DNA of 64,000 nucleotides from Pseudomonas fortuita (GTDB taxonomy: Bacteria; Pseudomonadota; Gammaproteobacteria; Pseudomonadales; Pseudomonadaceae). Below the pieces are notes generated by a model that was not told the DNA's origin, did no database searches, and worked only from the letters and a program-made list of their open reading frames with translations. Where the stretch lies: contig NZ_CP114035.2 of the NCBI RefSeq assembly GCF_026898135.2, positions 4,133,501 through 4,197,500 on the forward strand. The letters are read 5' to 3'. Position 1 is the stretch's first letter. Every line of letters starts with the position of its first letter. The position numbers and the translations under genes are program-made. Shown here piece after piece: positions 53,853 to 63,902 of this stretch.

Positions 53853-55871
53853 CTACCGGGCTTTTTCGATACGCCAGATCCCGAAAGGCTGATGCCAGGG
53901 CTCGATACGCATCCATTGGGTCTTGCCATGCCAGGTCCAGCGGTGGCCGTTCATCAGGTCTTCGCCCTGGGTGTCGGCGTCGTCATCCAGGCCTAGCTCC
54001 CAAAGCGGCAGCTCGAAATGCGCCTCTTGGGCGTTGTGCGGGTCGAGGCAGATAGCCACCAGGATGTAGTTGTCGCGCTCAGGCGTACGCTTGGCGAAAT
54101 ACAGGATGTTGTCGTTCCAGCAGTTGAAAAACGCCACGCCCAGGTGCGTTTGCAAGGCGCGGTTCTGCCGGCGAATACGGTTGAGCTGGGCGATCTCGGC
54201 AATGATGTTGCCAGGCTGGGTGAAATCGCGCGGGCGGATCTGGTATTTCTCCGAATCCAGGTACTCCTCCTTGCCCGGCAAAGGCGCGCTTTCGCACAGT
54301 TCGAAGCCTGAGTACATGCCCCACAGGCCCGAGCCCATGGTTGCCAGCGCGGCGCGGATAAGGAAGCCGGCGCGACCAGACGTGTGCAGGAAGAACGGGT
54401 TGATATCCGGCGTATTGACGAAAAAGTTCGGCCGGTAGCACTGGCTCCATGGCGGCTGGTTTAGCTGCTCGAAATACTCGCGCAGTTCCTGCTTGTGGTT
54501 GCGCCAAGTGAAGTAGGTATAGCTTTGCGCGTAGCCAACCTTACCCAGGCGCGCCATCATCGCCGGCCGGGTGAACGCTTCGGCAAGGAAGATGACGTCG
54601 GGGTGCTGGCTGCGCACATTGGCAATCAGCCATTGCCAGAATGGCAGTGGTTTAGTGTGCGGGTTGTCGACGCGGAAGGTTTTCACGCCCTCCTCTACCC
54701 AGCCGACCACCACGTCGCGCAGCGCCAGCCACAGCGAAGGGACGGCGTCCGGGGCGTAGAAATCGACGTTGACGATGTCCTGGTACTTTTTCGGCGGGTT
54801 CTCGGCGTAGCGAATGGTGCCGTCGGGGCGCCAGCTGAACCAGCCGGGGTGCTCTTTGAGCCATGGGTGGTCCTGCGAGCACTGAATGGCGAAATCCAGC
54901 GCGATTTCCAGGCCATGCTCGGCAGCGGCAGCCACCAGTCGACGGAAGTCTTCGCGGGTGCCCAGTTGCGGATGGATGGCGTCATGGCCGCCTTCGGCAC
55001 TGCCAATCGCATACGGGCTGCCAGGGTCGCCGGGCTCGGCCTTGAGGGCGTTGTTGCGGCCCTTGCGGTGCTGCATGCCGATGGGGTGGATGGGCGGGAA
55101 GTACAGCACGTCGAAGCCCATGTCACGGATCATTGGCAGGCGTTGGTGCACGTCGTTGAAGGTGCCGTGGCGCTGTGGGTCGTCAGTGATCGAGCGGGGG
55201 AACAGCTCGTACCAACTGGCGAACTGCGCAGCCGGGCGGTCGACATCAATGGGGAATTCACAGCTGCGGGCCAGGTAGCTGCGGTGCCCGGCTTCGCTCA
55301 TCAGGTGTGCAACATCAGGGCCCAGGAACAGCGCCACCTGCCCGTCGCTATCCAGCTCCGCGAGGCGCTGCTGCACCGCTTCGAGCTCCTCACGCACGGC
55401 GCCGCTGCACAGTTCGATGCCTTTGCCCAGCATCAAGCGGCCCTCTTCCAGTTCGAGCTGTACCTCGACGCCGGCGTTGTACTTTTTCTCCAGATCGTGG
55501 CTATAAGTGGCGAACGGGTCGACCCAGGCCTCGATGCTGAACAGGTGTGGGCCAAGCTCGGTGGGGGTGAATTCTGCCAGCCACAGGTCGTTGCCCGGCG
55601 AGTGCATGGGCACGCAATGCCAGCGGCGGCTGTTGGCCTGACGCCAGTTGAGCATCACGGCCAGGCGGTCGTGGCCGTCGCTGTACACCTTGGTGCTGAC
55701 CGCCACAGCCTGGCCGCTGATGGCCTTGGCGGCAAAGGTGCCGGCGTCGAGCACCGGTTGGGTGTCTTCGATCACGACACGCGGCGCCAACAGCGCCTGG
55801 GACAGGCTGATGGCCTGTTCGGGGTGATCGTTCGCCATGGGCACGCTTTCAAAGGGCTCGTTACGTGACAT
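53853..55871 (-). CDS. glgE: Alpha-1,4-glucan:maltose-1-phosphate maltosyltransferase
   Basis: Extends alpha-1,4-glucan by two glucose units from maltose 1-phosphate. The 672-residue protein has the GlgE N-terminal domain and barrel. The nucleophile is at about residue 402 in FRVDNPHTKPLPFWQWLI, the acid in VIFLAEAFTRP, and the family sequence NPFFLHTSGRAGFLIRAALA is present. It is often annotated only as an alpha-amylase, but neighbours treS/mak and glgB make the GlgE assignment strong. It is first in the minus-strand glucan arm. Confidence 0.93.
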   Translation of the reverse strand: MSRNEPFESVPMANDHPEQAISLSQALLAPRVVIEDTQPVLDAGTFAAKAISGQAVAVSTKVYSDGHDRLAVMLNWRQANSRRWHCVPMHSPGNDLWLAEFTPTELGPHLFSIEAWVDPFATYSHDLEKKYNAGVEVQLELEEGRLMLGKGIELCSGAVREELEAVQQRLAELDSDGQVALFLGPDVAHLMSEAGHRSYLARSCEFPIDVDRPAAQFASWYELFPRSITDDPQRHGTFNDVHQRLPMIRDMGFDVLYFPPIHPIGMQHRKGRNNALKAEPGDPGSPYAIGSAEGGHDAIHPQLGTREDFRRLVAAAAEHGLEIALDFAIQCSQDHPWLKEHPGWFSWRPDGTIRYAENPPKKYQDIVNVDFYAPDAVPSLWLALRDVVVGWVEEGVKTFRVDNPHTKPLPFWQWLIANVRSQHPDVIFLAEAFTRPAMMARLGKVGYAQSYTYFTWRNHKQELREYFEQLNQPPWSQCYRPNFFVNTPDINPFFLHTSGRAGFLIRAALATMGSGLWGMYSGFELCESAPLPGKEEYLDSEKYQIRPRDFTQPGNIIAEIAQLNRIRRQNRALQTHLGVAFFNCWNDNILYFAKRTPERDNYILVAICLDPHNAQEAHFELPLWELGLDDDADTQGEDLMNGHRWTWHGKTQWMRIEPWHQPFGIWRIEKAR

Positions 55872-56011
55872 CGACCTTGCTCCCTCAGGCTGGTGGCGGT
55901 AAGGGTTCAGAGCCGGGCACAGGCGTGGGGTTCAAAAAAATTGAGCGAACGGCAGCTACCAGCGGTCAGAGCCTGCAGCACCTCTTCATTCCACCCACGC
56001 GAGGTCAGGCC

Positions 56012-56173
56012 ATGAACATTCCCATTCCACCGGAAACCCCCGATCCCAACATTGACGACCCCAGCTTGCCACCGCCCGTGCCGGAAAAAGAGCCGGACGA
56101 GCTGCCGATCAAGCCAACCATGCCGCCGACGGTGGGCGACCCGCCGAGCCAGGAGCCACCGGTGAAGGCTTAA
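56012..56173 (+). CDS. Proline-rich mini-protein, unknown function
   Basis: A 53-residue protein of which 19 residues are proline, acidic in the middle (PPPVPEKEPDELPIKPTMPP). It has no hydrophobic segment and probably stays extended. GAGGTCAGGCC precedes the ATG. It is divergent from glgE, sharing a 140-base promoter region. I do not recognise a family with a known role. Confidence 0.6.
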   Translation: MNIPIPPETPDPNIDDPSLPPPVPEKEPDELPIKPTMPPTVGDPPSQEPPVKA

Positions 56174-56251
56174 GGATAGACAAGGTTTTTATGCAGCATT
56201 GGCTGGTCTGTGGGCGGGTAAATCTGCCGAGAGGCCAGCCAAGCCAACGCA

Positions 56252-57934
56252 TCAACCTGCAGATAGCGCCGAAATCTCCGCCACGCTGATCTCCCGCATG
56301 CGGAATTTTTGCACCTTGCCCGTCACCGTCATCGGGTATTCGTCAACAAAGCGGATATGCCGCGGCACTTTGAAATGTGCGATGCGTCCCTTGCACCAAC
56401 CCTGCAGTTCCTCGACCGTGGCGTGGTGCCCGGGATGCAGCTTGATCCAGGCCACAATCTCCTCGCCATAGCGGCTGCACGGAATGCCGATCACCTGCGC
56501 ATCAGCCACTGCCGGGTGGGTGTAGAAGAACTCCTCCAGCTCACGCGGGTAAATATTCTCGCCGCCGCGAATGATCATGTCCTTGTTGCGCCCGACGATA
56601 CGCACATAACCGTGCTCATCCATCACCGCCAGGTCGCCCGAGTGCATCCACCCGGCCGGGTCGATGGCGTCCGCCGTGGCTTGGGGGTTGTCCCAGTAAC
56701 CAAGCATCACGCTGTAGCCGCGGGTGCACAACTCGCCGATCTCACCGCGCGCGACGATGCAGCCATCGGCGGCTACCAACTTGTTTTCCAGCTGCGGCTG
56801 GGTACGGCCGACGGTGGTCACGCGCAGCTCCAGGTCATCGTCCGGGCCGGTCTGCAGCGACACCGGGCTGGTTTCGGTCATGCCGTAGGCGATCTGCACT
56901 TCTGCCATGTGCATCTGGTCGATGACCCTACGCATCACTTCGATCGGGCAGGTGGCACCGGCCATGATGCCGCTGCGCAGGCTTGACAGGTCCATCTGCG
57001 CACGCGAGGGGTGATCGAGCATCGCGATGAACATGGTCGGCACGCCGTACAGGATGCTGGCACGCTCCTCGGCCACGGCGCGCAGGGTGAGCTCGGCGTC
57101 GAAGGCGTCGTTGGGGTAGATCATGGTGCTGCCGTGGGTGATGCAGCCGAGGTTGGCCATGACCATGCCGAAGCAGTGGTAAAGCGGCACCGGGATTACC
57201 ATGCGATCGCGGGCCGTCAGGCCCAGGCTCTCGCCGACCATGAAGCCGTTGTTGAGGATGTTGTAGTGGCTGAGCGTGGCGCCCTTGGGCGCACCGGTGG
57301 TGCCGGAGGTGTACTGGATATTCACCGGCTGGTCGAATTGCAGGCTTTGCTGGCGGGCAGTACAGGCATCGGTCGATGTCTGCCCTGCCCGCTCGGCCAA
57401 TGCGTGCCAAGGCAGGAAGCCGGCAGGCGGGTTGGCGGCCAGGCTGATCACGCCGCGCAACTCAGGCAGGCGCGGACTGGCCAGTTCACCGGGCGTGGTA
57501 CTGGCCAATTCTGGCACCAGCTCCTGGACCATGGCGTGATAATCAGACGCCTTGAAGGCATCGGCGCACACCAGCCAGCGACAGCCGGACTGACGCAACA
57601 CATAGTCCAGTTCGCCCACGCGATAGGCCGGGTTGATGTTGACCAGGATGGCGCCGACCTTGGCACTGGCCAACTGCAGAATGCACCACTGGGCGCAGTT
57701 GGGCGACCAGATGCCGACACGGTCGCCGGTGTTCACGCCCAGGGCCATCAGCGCACGGGCATGCACTTCGACCTGTTCGGCCAACTGCCGCCAGCTGTAG
57801 CGCAAGCCCTGGTGGCGCGACACCAGCGCCTCGCCATCGGCACAGCGAGCCACCGTGGCATCGAAGGCCTGGCCGATGGTCTGGGTCAGCAAGGGTTGGT
57901 CCTGGCGACCGCGGGTATAGCTCGGTTGACTCAT
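56252..57934 (-). CDS. AMP-forming acyl-CoA synthetase
   Basis: Activates a carboxylic acid to its CoA thioester. The 560-residue protein has the P-loop-like YTSGTTGAPKGATLSHYN, the adenine motif AYGMTETSPV, the hinge aspartate region HSGDLAVMDEHGYVRIVGR and the late GKVQKFRMRE lysine. Divergence from the liu operon across shared operators suggests the substrate is isovalerate or a related medium or branched acid; this is inference. AGAAGGGACACCC precedes the ATG at 57934. Confidence 0.88.
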   Translation of the reverse strand: MSQPSYTRGRQDQPLLTQTIGQAFDATVARCADGEALVSRHQGLRYSWRQLAEQVEVHARALMALGVNTGDRVGIWSPNCAQWCILQLASAKVGAILVNINPAYRVGELDYVLRQSGCRWLVCADAFKASDYHAMVQELVPELASTTPGELASPRLPELRGVISLAANPPAGFLPWHALAERAGQTSTDACTARQQSLQFDQPVNIQYTSGTTGAPKGATLSHYNILNNGFMVGESLGLTARDRMVIPVPLYHCFGMVMANLGCITHGSTMIYPNDAFDAELTLRAVAEERASILYGVPTMFIAMLDHPSRAQMDLSSLRSGIMAGATCPIEVMRRVIDQMHMAEVQIAYGMTETSPVSLQTGPDDDLELRVTTVGRTQPQLENKLVAADGCIVARGEIGELCTRGYSVMLGYWDNPQATADAIDPAGWMHSGDLAVMDEHGYVRIVGRNKDMIIRGGENIYPRELEEFFYTHPAVADAQVIGIPCSRYGEEIVAWIKLHPGHHATVEELQGWCKGRIAHFKVPRHIRFVDEYPMTVTGKVQKFRMREISVAEISALSAG

Positions 57935-57997
57935 GGGTGTCCCTTCTTGTGGTTGTTCTGGGCACGACTGAAGCAAGCGGGAATACTCTGGCGCAGA

Positions 57998-58013
57998 TTT
58001 ACGTTTACGTAAA
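57998..58013. promoter_or_regulatory. Palindromic operator, copy 1 (LiuR-like)
   Basis: TTTACGT-TT-ACGTAAA is a perfect 7-base inverted repeat with a two-base centre, followed by GGTGATG. The same block recurs 50 bases on. It is 64 bases upstream of the acyl-CoA synthetase start. Confidence 0.75.
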
Positions 58014-58047
58014 GGTGATGAGTAGATTGACAGTCACACCAGGCAGG

Positions 58048-58063
58048 TTTACGTTAACGTAAA
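58048..58063. promoter_or_regulatory. Palindromic operator, copy 2 (LiuR-like)
   Basis: TTTACGTTAACGTAAA is a fully symmetric 16-base palindrome followed by GGTGATG. A consensus -35 (TTGACA, 58027-58032) lies just upstream, so the site covers the place of the -10, as is usual for MerR-type activators. Confidence 0.78.
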
Positions 58064-58173
58064 GGTGATGAACGACATCTGACCTATGGCTTGACGTCGA
58101 CCCTTGTGGGAGCGGGCGGTGAGTCCATAAGCGCCGATGTAACCCAATTTCAAGAACAAGAAGGTGCCCCAGC

Positions 58174-59337
58174 ATGCATTACCCCTCCCTGAACTTCGCC
58201 CTGGGCGAAACCATCGACATGCTCCGCGACCAGGTGCGCACCTTCGTCGCCGCCGAACTGGCCCCACGCGCTGCGCAAATCGACCATGACAACCTGTTCC
58301 CCGCCGATATGTGGCGCAAGTTTGGCGACATGGGCCTGCTGGGCATCACGGTGTCGGAAGAGTACGGCGGCGCCGGCCTGGGCTACCTGGCCCATGTAGT
58401 GTCGATGGAAGAAATCAGCCGTGCCTCGGCCTCGGTGGCACTGTCGTACGGCGCCCACTCCAACCTGTGCGTCAACCAGATCAACCGCAACGGCACCCAT
58501 GAGCAGAAGCTCAAGTACCTGCCCAAGCTGATCAGCGGCGAGCACATCGGTGCGCTGGCCATGAGCGAGCCGAACGCCGGCTCCGACGTAGTCTCGATGA
58601 AGCTGCGCGCCGAAAAGCGCGGCGATCACTACGTGCTCAACGGCAGCAAGACCTGGATCACCAACGGCCCCGACGCCAACACCTACGTGATCTACGCCAA
58701 GACCGACCTGGACAAGGGCGCCCACGGCATTACCGCGTTCATCGTCGAACGGGACTGGAAAGGTTTCAGCCGCAGCAACAAGTTCGACAAGCTGGGCATG
58801 CGCGGGTCCAACACCTGCGAACTGTTCTTCGATGACGTGCAAGTGCCGGCAGAAAACATCCTTGGCCAGCTTAACGGCGGCGTGCGCGTGCTGATGAGCG
58901 GCCTGGATTACGAGCGCGTCGTGCTGTCCGGTGGCCCGACCGGCATCATGCAAAGCTGCATGGACCTGGTGGTGCCCTACATTCACGACCGCAAGCAGTT
59001 CGGCCAGAGCATCGGCGAGTTCCAGCTGATTCAGGGCAAGATCGCCGACATGTACACCCAACTGAACGCCAGCCGCGCCTACCTGTACGCCGTGGCCCAG
59101 GCCTGCGACCGTGGCGAGACCACGCGCAAGGACGCTGCCGGGGTCATCCTGTACACCGCCGAACGCGCCACGCAAATGGCCCTGGAAGCGATCCAGATTC
59201 TCGGTGGCAACGGCTACATCAACGAATTCCCGGCGGGCCGCCTGCTGCGCGATGCCAAGCTGTACGAAATCGGTGCCGGCACCAGCGAAATCCGCCGGAT
59301 GCTGATTGGCCGCGAGCTGTTCAACGAAACCCGCTGA
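58174..59337 (+). CDS. liuA: Isovaleryl-CoA dehydrogenase
   Basis: Oxidises isovaleryl-CoA to 3-methylcrotonyl-CoA in leucine breakdown; FAD-dependent. The 387-residue acyl-CoA dehydrogenase has the isovaleryl-specific placement of the catalytic glutamate in [17 protein letters not shown]. It also has [18 protein letters not shown] and the C-terminal [27 protein letters not shown] precedes the ATG at normal distance. It is the first gene of the liu operon, behind two palindromic operators. Confidence 0.95.
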   Translation: MHYPSLNFALGETIDMLRDQVRTFVAAELAPRAAQIDHDNLFPADMWRKFGDMGLLGITVSEEYGGAGLGYLAHVVSMEEISRASASVALSYGAHSNLCVNQINRNGTHEQKLKYLPKLISGEHIGALAMSEPNAGSDVVSMKLRAEKRGDHYVLNGSKTWITNGPDANTYVIYAKTDLDKGAHGITAFIVERDWKGFSRSNKFDKLGMRGSNTCELFFDDVQVPAENILGQLNGGVRVLMSGLDYERVVLSGGPTGIMQSCMDLVVPYIHDRKQFGQSIGEFQLIQGKIADMYTQLNASRAYLYAVAQACDRGETTRKDAAGVILYTAERATQMALEAIQILGGNGYINEFPAGRLLRDAKLYEIGAGTSEIRRMLIGRELFNETR

Positions 59338-59356
59338 GCATAAAGGACGGGCGCAC

Positions 59357-60964
59357 ATGGCTACCTTGCACACCCAGATCAACCCGCGTTCGACGGAGTT
59401 CGCCGACAACAGCGCGGCCATGCTCGAACAGGTCCAGGCCCTGCGCGGCCTGCTCGCCCAGGTGGCCCAGGGCGGCGGGCCCAAAGCCCAGGAGCGGCAC
59501 ACCTCGCGTGGCAAGCTGCTGCCGCGCGAGCGCATCGACCGGCTGCTGGACCCGGGCTCGCCGTTTCTCGAAATCGGCCAGTTGGCTGCCCACCAGGTAT
59601 ACGGCGAAGACGTGCCCGCCGCCGGCGTGATCGCCGGTATTGGCCGGGTCGAAGGCGTCGAATGCATGATCGTGGCCAACGATGCCACGGTCAAAGGCGG
59701 TTCCTACTACCCGCTGACAGTGAAGAAGCACCTGCGTGCGCAGACCATCGCCCAGCAGAACCGCCTGCCGTGCATCTATCTGGTGGACTCGGGCGGTGCC
59801 AACCTGCCGCGCCAGGATGAAGTGTTCCCCGACCGCGAGCATTTCGGGCGGATCTTTTTCAACCAGGCAACCATGAGCGCGCAGGGCATCCCGCAGATTG
59901 CCGTGGTGATGGGCTCGTGCACGGCTGGCGGCGCCTACGTACCCGCCATGGCCGACGAAGCGATCATGGTGCGCCAGCAGGCGACCATTTTCCTGGCGGG
60001 CCCACCGTTGGTAAAGGCCGCGACCGGTGAAGTGGTCAGCGCCGAGGACCTGGGCGGCGCCGATGTGCATTGCCGCATCAGCGGCGTCGCTGACCATTAT
60101 GCCGACAATGACGAACACGCCCTGGCCATCGCCCGGCGCAGCGTGGCCAACCTCAACTGGCACAAGCTGGGCAAGCTGCAGCGCCTGGCCCCGGTGGCCC
60201 CCCTGTATGCCGCCGACGAGTTGTATGGCGTGGTCCCGGCGGATGCCAAGCAACCGTTCGACGTGCACGAGGTCATCGCGCGGCTGGTCGATGGCTCGGT
60301 GTTCGATGAGTTCAAGGCGCTGTTCGGCACCACCCTGGTGTGCGGCTTCGCCCACCTGCAGGGCTACCCGGTGGCGATCCTGGCCAATAACGGCATCCTG
60401 TTCGCCGAAGCTGCGCAAAAAGGCGCGCACTTCATCGAGCTGGCCTGCCAGCGTGGTATTCCGCTGCTGTTCCTGCAGAACATCACCGGCTTCATGGTCG
60501 GCAAAAAGTACGAAGAAGGCGGCATCGCCAAGCACGGTGCCAAGCTGGTCACCGCCGTGGCCTGCGCCCAGGTGCCGAAGTTCACGGTGATCATCGGTGG
60601 CAGCTTTGGTGCCGGCAACTACGGCATGTGCGGCCGCGCCTACGACCCGCGCTTTCTGTGGATGTGGCCCAACGCACGCATTGGCGTGATGGGCGCCGAG
60701 CAGGCCGCTGGCGTGCTGGCGCAGGTCAAGCGCGAGCAAAGCGAGCGCAGCGGCCAGCCCTTCAGTGCCGAGGACGAGGCCCGGCTCAAGCAACCGATCC
60801 TCGACCAGTACGAGCACCAGGGCCACCCCTACTATTCCAGCGCCCGCCTGTGGGACGACGGCGTCATCGACCCGGCACAAACGCGCGATGTGCTCGGCCT
60901 GGCATTGTCTGCCGCACTGAACGCTCCGATCGAACAGAGCCGCTTCGGCATTTTCCGGATGTGA
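59357..60964 (+). CDS. liuB: Methylcrotonoyl-CoA carboxylase, beta subunit
   Basis: The carboxyltransferase half of the biotin enzyme that carboxylates 3-methylcrotonyl-CoA to 3-methylglutaconyl-CoA. The 535-residue protein has [33 protein letters not shown] and [19 protein letters not shown], diagnostic of this subunit. The ATG at 59357 is behind AAAGGACGG; the frame is open into liuA but that is a shadow. liuC starts three bases after its stop. Confidence 0.95.
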   Translation: MATLHTQINPRSTEFADNSAAMLEQVQALRGLLAQVAQGGGPKAQERHTSRGKLLPRERIDRLLDPGSPFLEIGQLAAHQVYGEDVPAAGVIAGIGRVEGVECMIVANDATVKGGSYYPLTVKKHLRAQTIAQQNRLPCIYLVDSGGANLPRQDEVFPDREHFGRIFFNQATMSAQGIPQIAVVMGSCTAGGAYVPAMADEAIMVRQQATIFLAGPPLVKAATGEVVSAEDLGGADVHCRISGVADHYADNDEHALAIARRSVANLNWHKLGKLQRLAPVAPLYAADELYGVVPADAKQPFDVHEVIARLVDGSVFDEFKALFGTTLVCGFAHLQGYPVAILANNGILFAEAAQKGAHFIELACQRGIPLLFLQNITGFMVGKKYEEGGIAKHGAKLVTAVACAQVPKFTVIIGGSFGAGNYGMCGRAYDPRFLWMWPNARIGVMGAEQAAGVLAQVKREQSERSGQPFSAEDEARLKQPILDQYEHQGHPYYSSARLWDDGVIDPAQTRDVLGLALSAALNAPIEQSRFGIFRM

Positions 60965-60967
60965 CCC

Positions 60968-61783
60968 ATGAGCGATTTCAGCACCCTTGAAGTAACCCGC
61001 GACCCACGCGGCTTCGCCACCCTGTGGCTGAGCCGCGAGGACAAGAACAACGCCTTCAACGCGCAGATGATCCGCGAGCTGATCGTCGCCATCGACCGAC
61101 TGGCCGAAGACGCAAGCCTGCGCTTTGTGCTGCTGCGCGGCCGTGGCCGGCACTTCAGCGCCGGTGCCGACCTGGCCTGGATGCAGCAGTCGGCGCAGCT
61201 GGACTTCAACACCAACCTGGATGACGCCCACGAACTGGGCGAACTGATGTACGCCCTGCACCGCCTCAAGGCCCCTACCCTTGCCGTGGTGCAAGGTGCC
61301 GCCTTTGGCGGCGCGCTGGGCCTGATCAGCTGCTGCGACATGGCCATCGGCGCCGAAGATGCCCAATTGTGCCTGTCGGAAGTTCGCATCGGCTTGGCCC
61401 CGGCAGTCATCAGCCCGTTTGTGGTCAAGGCCATTGGCGAGCGTGCCGCGCGCCGCTACGCCCTTACCGCCGAGCGTTTCAGTGGCGTACGGGCCCGCGA
61501 GCTGGGGCTGCTGGCCGAGGTGTATCCGGCCAGTGAGCTGGACGCCCAGGTCGAAGCGTGGGTGAACAACCTGCTGCAGAACAGCCCGCAAGCCTTGCGC
61601 GCCACCAAGGACTTGCTGCGCGAAGTGGACGACGGCGAACTCAGCCCAGCCCTGCGTCGCTACTGCGAAAACACCATTGCCCGCATCCGCGTCAGCGCCG
61701 AAGGCCAGGAGGGCCTGCGCGCTTTCCTGGAAAAACGCCGCCCCGCCTGGCAAACCGATGACAAGAAGGAACCGCGCCCATGA
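60968..61783 (+). CDS. liuC: Methylglutaconyl-CoA hydratase
   Basis: Hydrates 3-methylglutaconyl-CoA to 3-hydroxy-3-methylglutaryl-CoA. The 271-residue crotonase has GRHFSAGADLAWMQQS (oxyanion region), VQGAAFGGALGLISCCDMAI and SEVRIGLAPAVISPFVVKAI. Similar proteins are often called plain enoyl-CoA hydratase; position between liuB and liuD gives the specific role. Its stop overlaps the liuD start (ATGA). Confidence 0.92.
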   Translation: MSDFSTLEVTRDPRGFATLWLSREDKNNAFNAQMIRELIVAIDRLAEDASLRFVLLRGRGRHFSAGADLAWMQQSAQLDFNTNLDDAHELGELMYALHRLKAPTLAVVQGAAFGGALGLISCCDMAIGAEDAQLCLSEVRIGLAPAVISPFVVKAIGERAARRYALTAERFSGVRARELGLLAEVYPASELDAQVEAWVNNLLQNSPQALRATKDLLREVDDGELSPALRRYCENTIARIRVSAEGQEGLRAFLEKRRPAWQTDDKKEPRP

Positions 61784-63732
61784 GCCGCCCCGCTTTGACC
61801 ACCCTGCTGGTCGCCAACCGTGGCGAAATCGCCTGCCGCATCATGCGCACCGCCAAGGCCATGGGCCTGACCACTGTCGCCGTGCACAGCGCAACCGACC
61901 GCGACGCCCGGCACAGCCGCGAAGCGGATATCCGCGTTGACCTGGGCGGTACCAAGGCCGCCGAAAGCTACCTGCTGGTCGACAAGCTGCTGGCCGCTGC
62001 CAAGGCCAGCGGTGCCCAGGCCATTCACCCGGGCTATGGTTTCCTTTCCGAGAACGCAGGCTTCGCCCGGGCAATTGAACAGGCCGGGCTGATCTTTCTC
62101 GGCCCACCGGCCAGCGCCATCGACGCCATGGGCAGCAAGTCGGCGGCCAAAGCGCTGATGGAAGCCGCAGGTGTACCGCTGGTGCCGGGCTACCACGGCG
62201 AAGCCCAGGACCTGGACACCTTCCGCGCCGCCGCCGAACGCATCGGCTACCCAGTGCTGCTCAAGGCCAGCGCTGGCGGCGGCGGCAAGGGCATGAAAGT
62301 GGTCGAGGAAGAAAGCCAACTGGCCGACGCCCTGGCCTCAGCCCAGCGTGAAGCGCTGTCATCGTTTGGCGATGCGCGCATGCTGGTGGAAAAATACGTG
62401 CTCAAGCCGCGCCATGTGGAAATTCAGGTGTTTGCCGACCAGCACGGCAACTGCCTGTACCTCAACGAGCGCGACTGCTCGATTCAGCGCCGCCACCAGA
62501 AAGTGGTCGAAGAAGCCCCTGCCCCCGGCCTGTCGCCCGAACTGCGCCGGGCCATGGGCGAAGCGGCGGTGCGTGCGGCCCAGGCGATCGGTTACGTGGG
62601 TGCCGGCACCGTGGAGTTCCTGCTGGATGCCCGTGGCGAGTTCTTCTTCATGGAGATGAACACCCGCCTGCAGGTGGAACACCCGGTCACCGAGGCCATT
62701 ACCGGCCTGGACCTGGTGGCCTGGCAGATCCGCGTGGCCTGCGGCGAGCCCCTGCCGATCACCCAGGAGCAGGTGCCGTTGATCGGCCATGCCATCGAAG
62801 TGCGGTTGTACGCCGAGGACCCGGCCAACGAGTTCCTGCCGGCTACCGGCAAACTGGCGCTGTACCGGGAATCGGCGCCTGGCGAAGGTCGGCGGGTGGA
62901 CAGCGGGGTCAGCGAAGGCGACGTGGTGTCGCCGTTCTACGACCCGATGCTGGGCAAGCTGATTGCCTGGGGTGAAAACCGCGAACAGGCACGCCTGCGC
63001 TTGCTGGCCATGCTAGACGAGTTTGCGATTGGCGGGTTGAAGACCAACATTGCCTTCCTGCGCCGCATTTTGGCCCACCCTGCGTTTGCGGCGGCAGAGC
63101 TGGACACCGGATTCATTCCACGCCACCAGGACGTGCTGCTGCCAGCGCCAGGTGCGCTGCCGGCGGGCTTCTGGGAGGCGGCAGCCGAAGCCTGGCTGCA
63201 AAGCCAGCCCGGGCATCAGCGCGATGACGACCGCAGTTCGCCATGGGGTGCGCACAACGGCCTGCGCCTGGGCCTGCCGGCACGCAGCAGCCTGCACCTG
63301 TTGAGCGGCGGGCAGGACCAGGCGGTTGCACTGGAACGCAGCGCTACGTCCACCTGGGAGTTAGTGGGCGAGCAACTGGTGCACGATGAGGCAGGTGTGC
63401 GCCGCCAGCATTTGGCGATTCGCCGCGACGGCACGCTGTACCTGCACTGGGATGGCGAGATGCACGCCATTCAGGCCTTCGACCCGATTGCCGAAGCCGA
63501 GGCCAGCCATGGCCATCAAGGCGGCCTGGGTGCGCCCATGAACGGTAGCATCGTGCGGGTGCTCGTCGAGCCGGGACAGGTGGTTGAAGCCGGTACGGCA
63601 CTGGTGGTGCTGGAGGCCATGAAGATGGAACATAGCATTCGTGCGCCGCATGGCGGGACGGTGAAGGCGTTGTTCTGCCAGGAAGGGGATATGGTCAGCG
63701 AAGGGACGGTGCTGGTCGAGCTGGCTGAGTGA
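61780..63732 (+). CDS. liuD: Methylcrotonoyl-CoA carboxylase, alpha (biotin) subunit
   Basis: The biotin carboxylase and carrier half of the same enzyme. The 650-residue protein has VANRGEIACRIMRTAKAMG at the N-terminus, the ATP-grasp loop KASAGGGGKGMKVVEEE, EMNTRLQVEHPVTEAITGLD, and the biotin-lysine motif VLEAMKMEHS near the C-terminus. It is the last gene of the operon here; the HMG-CoA lyase (liuE) that often follows is absent. Confidence 0.95.
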   Translation: MSRPALTTLLVANRGEIACRIMRTAKAMGLTTVAVHSATDRDARHSREADIRVDLGGTKAAESYLLVDKLLAAAKASGAQAIHPGYGFLSENAGFARAIEQAGLIFLGPPASAIDAMGSKSAAKALMEAAGVPLVPGYHGEAQDLDTFRAAAERIGYPVLLKASAGGGGKGMKVVEEESQLADALASAQREALSSFGDARMLVEKYVLKPRHVEIQVFADQHGNCLYLNERDCSIQRRHQKVVEEAPAPGLSPELRRAMGEAAVRAAQAIGYVGAGTVEFLLDARGEFFFMEMNTRLQVEHPVTEAITGLDLVAWQIRVACGEPLPITQEQVPLIGHAIEVRLYAEDPANEFLPATGKLALYRESAPGEGRRVDSGVSEGDVVSPFYDPMLGKLIAWGENREQARLRLLAMLDEFAIGGLKTNIAFLRRILAHPAFAAAELDTGFIPRHQDVLLPAPGALPAGFWEAAAEAWLQSQPGHQRDDDRSSPWGAHNGLRLGLPARSSLHLLSGGQDQAVALERSATSTWELVGEQLVHDEAGVRRQHLAIRRDGTLYLHWDGEMHAIQAFDPIAEAEASHGHQGGLGAPMNGSIVRVLVEPGQVVEAGTALVVLEAMKMEHSIRAPHGGTVKALFCQEGDMVSEGTVLVELAE

Positions 63733-63783
63733 GGTAAGCGGGGTCCACCGCCTAGCTCGGACGGCGAAAGTTTGCGCGATCAC

Positions 63784-63871
63784 TGTGGGAGCGGGCATGC
63801 CCGCGAACACCGGCAAAGCCGGTGCCATAAACCGCGTTGGATTCTTCGCGGGTGAACCCGCTCCCACAGGG
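63784..63871. repeat. Inverted pair of REP elements after liuD
   Basis: CTGTGGGAGCGGGCATGCCC and GGGTGAACCCGCTCCCACAG face each other, with CACCGGCAAAGCCGGTG as a small internal hairpin. It may end the liu transcript. Confidence 0.88.
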
Positions 63872-63902
63872 CCAGCGCAATGCTTGAGATCGGCACCGTA
63901 CT

